A program made the position numbers and the translations under genes. Shown in pieces: positions 63,577 to 64,000 of a stretch of DNA of 64,000 bases. Source of the DNA: an uncultured Sulfurimonas sp. (lineage in GTDB: Bacteria; Campylobacterota; Campylobacteria; Campylobacterales; Sulfurimonadaceae); assembly GCF_963662755.1 (NCBI RefSeq), contig NZ_OY759725.1:806001-870000 (forward strand), read 5' to 3'. The notes beneath the pieces are model-generated. The model made no database searches and was not told the origin of the DNA. It saw nothing but the letters and a program-made list of their open reading frames with translations. Position 1 is the first letter of the stretch. Every line of letters begins with the position of its first letter.

Positions 63577-64000
63577 TAGTGGTGCCCTCCTACTGGAAGT
63601 GTTGTTATGTTGTTAAACAGTGAGTGACCATCTACTCTTTTAGAAGCAAGAGGATTAAGACTAACATTACCACCACCTACATAAAAGTGATGAGGATTAG
63701 TTCCTTTTTCTGGTTTACGAACTTGTACATTACTTTGATTGTGTTGTATATATTTAGAAATATTTGAAGTTGGATCATCTAAGTCACCAAAGATATTTGC
63801 TTGAACAGGACAGGCTACAACACAAGCTGGCATCATAGAAGATGCAACACGGTGCGCACAATATGTACACTTGTCAGCAGTTTGTGTTTGTGGGTCTATA
63901 TAGATTGCTCCATAAGGACAAGCCATAACACAACCAGCACAACCGATACAGCGTTCTTTATCAATATTTACAATTCCATTATCTAAATAATGCAATGCAC
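63576..64000 (-). CDS. 4Fe-4S electron-transfer subunit (PsrB/TtrB-like), N-terminus beyond the window
   Basis: The visible 141 residues carry two cysteine clusters: CIGCAGCVMACPYGAIY, and CTYCAHRVASSMMPACVVACP. The latter is the split motif with a long spacer typical of PsrB, NrfC and TtrB. Such subunits bind four clusters, so one or more Cys groups should lie upstream. The frame is open to the window edge (a TTG at 63995 is not a convincing start). The C-terminal tail (HHFYVGGGNVSLNPLASKR) is normal for the family. It is co-transcribed with the NrfD and molybdoenzyme genes. Confidence 0.88.
   Translation of the reverse strand, partial: ALHYLDNGIVNIDKERCIGCAGCVMACPYGAIYIDPQTQTADKCTYCAHRVASSMMPACVVACPVQANIFGDLDDPTSNISKYIQHNQSNVQVRKPEKGTNPHHFYVGGGNVSLNPLASKRVDGHSLFNNITTLPVGGHH

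Noticed and set aside
1..64000. CRISPR arrays, prophage, insertion sequences
   Set aside because: No regularly spaced direct repeats, no transposase, integrase or phage structural genes were seen.

Overview
The window is AT-rich, densely packed bacterial chromosome. Gene content and order point to a free-living, chemolithotroph-like member of the Campylobacterota (Sulfurimonas or a close relative). The signs are a csd1/ccmA-like pair of an M23 peptidase overlapping a bactofilin, a desulforubrerythrin next to a PerR-type Fur regulator, a sulfur-type molybdoenzyme operon, several c-di-GMP proteins, and a tmRNA tag (ANNTNYRPALAVA) resembling those of Helicobacter and Campylobacter. The species assignment is inference. 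I saw no prophage, insertion sequence, CRISPR array or rRNA operon.

Layout. 1-8.6 kb, minus strand: 5' part of mfd, bactofilin and M23 peptidase, folC, a diguanylate cyclase, lptE-like lipoprotein, leuS. 8.7-12.5 kb, minus: two small membrane proteins and yajC-secD-secF. 12.5-17.5 kb, plus: lnt, ppk1, gamma-carbonic anhydrase, TRIC-type membrane protein, small cytochrome c. 17.5-20 kb, minus: rpmB, K+ channel, argJ. 20.1-24.4 kb, plus: HDOD protein, STAS/CheX fusion, rpe, trpF, DnaQ-like exonuclease. 24.4-29.3 kb, minus: gpmI, fabG, acpP, fabF, accA. 29.3-31.6 kb, plus: mraY and murD, then two identical tRNA-Phe genes. 31.9-34.3 kb, minus: a PAS-GGDEF-EAL protein, then ssrA (tmRNA) on the plus strand.

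34.9-42.9 kb is one tightly packed eight-gene minus-strand block: retropepsin-like RimB-type protease, RimK-type ATP-grasp ligase, two paralogous aspartoacylase-like metallohydrolases (one cytosolic, one with a signal peptide), two MscS channels around a SnoaL-like protein, and CorA. It looks like a combined amino-acid-conjugate and osmotic or ion homeostasis unit. 43-47.8 kb holds desulforubrerythrin diverging from perR with matching operator-like palindromes, then prs, lepA and comF. 47.9-52.1 kb is a TonB-dependent receptor, a small secreted protein and a membrane GGDEF-EAL protein, apparently co-translated. 52.1-57 kb: AsmA-like protein (minus), then grpE-dnaK (plus) without an adjacent hrcA, and a NosL-like lipoprotein (minus). 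57.5-59 kb: thioredoxin-like protein and an HD-GYP response regulator. 59.1-64 kb, minus: a Tat-exported molybdopterin oxidoreductase, an NrfD-type membrane subunit and a 4Fe-4S subunit cut by the window edge, in B-C-A transcription order.

The most unusual observations are: a second, synonymously recoded copy of the last codons of lepA lying behind a short intergenic repeat; a family of intergenic hairpins with a conserved GGAACAAGTCCC core and changing stems; the eight-gene RimK/aspartoacylase/MscS block; a STAS-receiver-like-STAS-CheX fusion next to an HDOD protein; the receptor/GGDEF-EAL operon; and strong over-use of the pentamer GCATC/GATGC. No intergenic stretch exceeds about 300 bases. 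The longest, 9094-9356, contains only repeats and hairpins.
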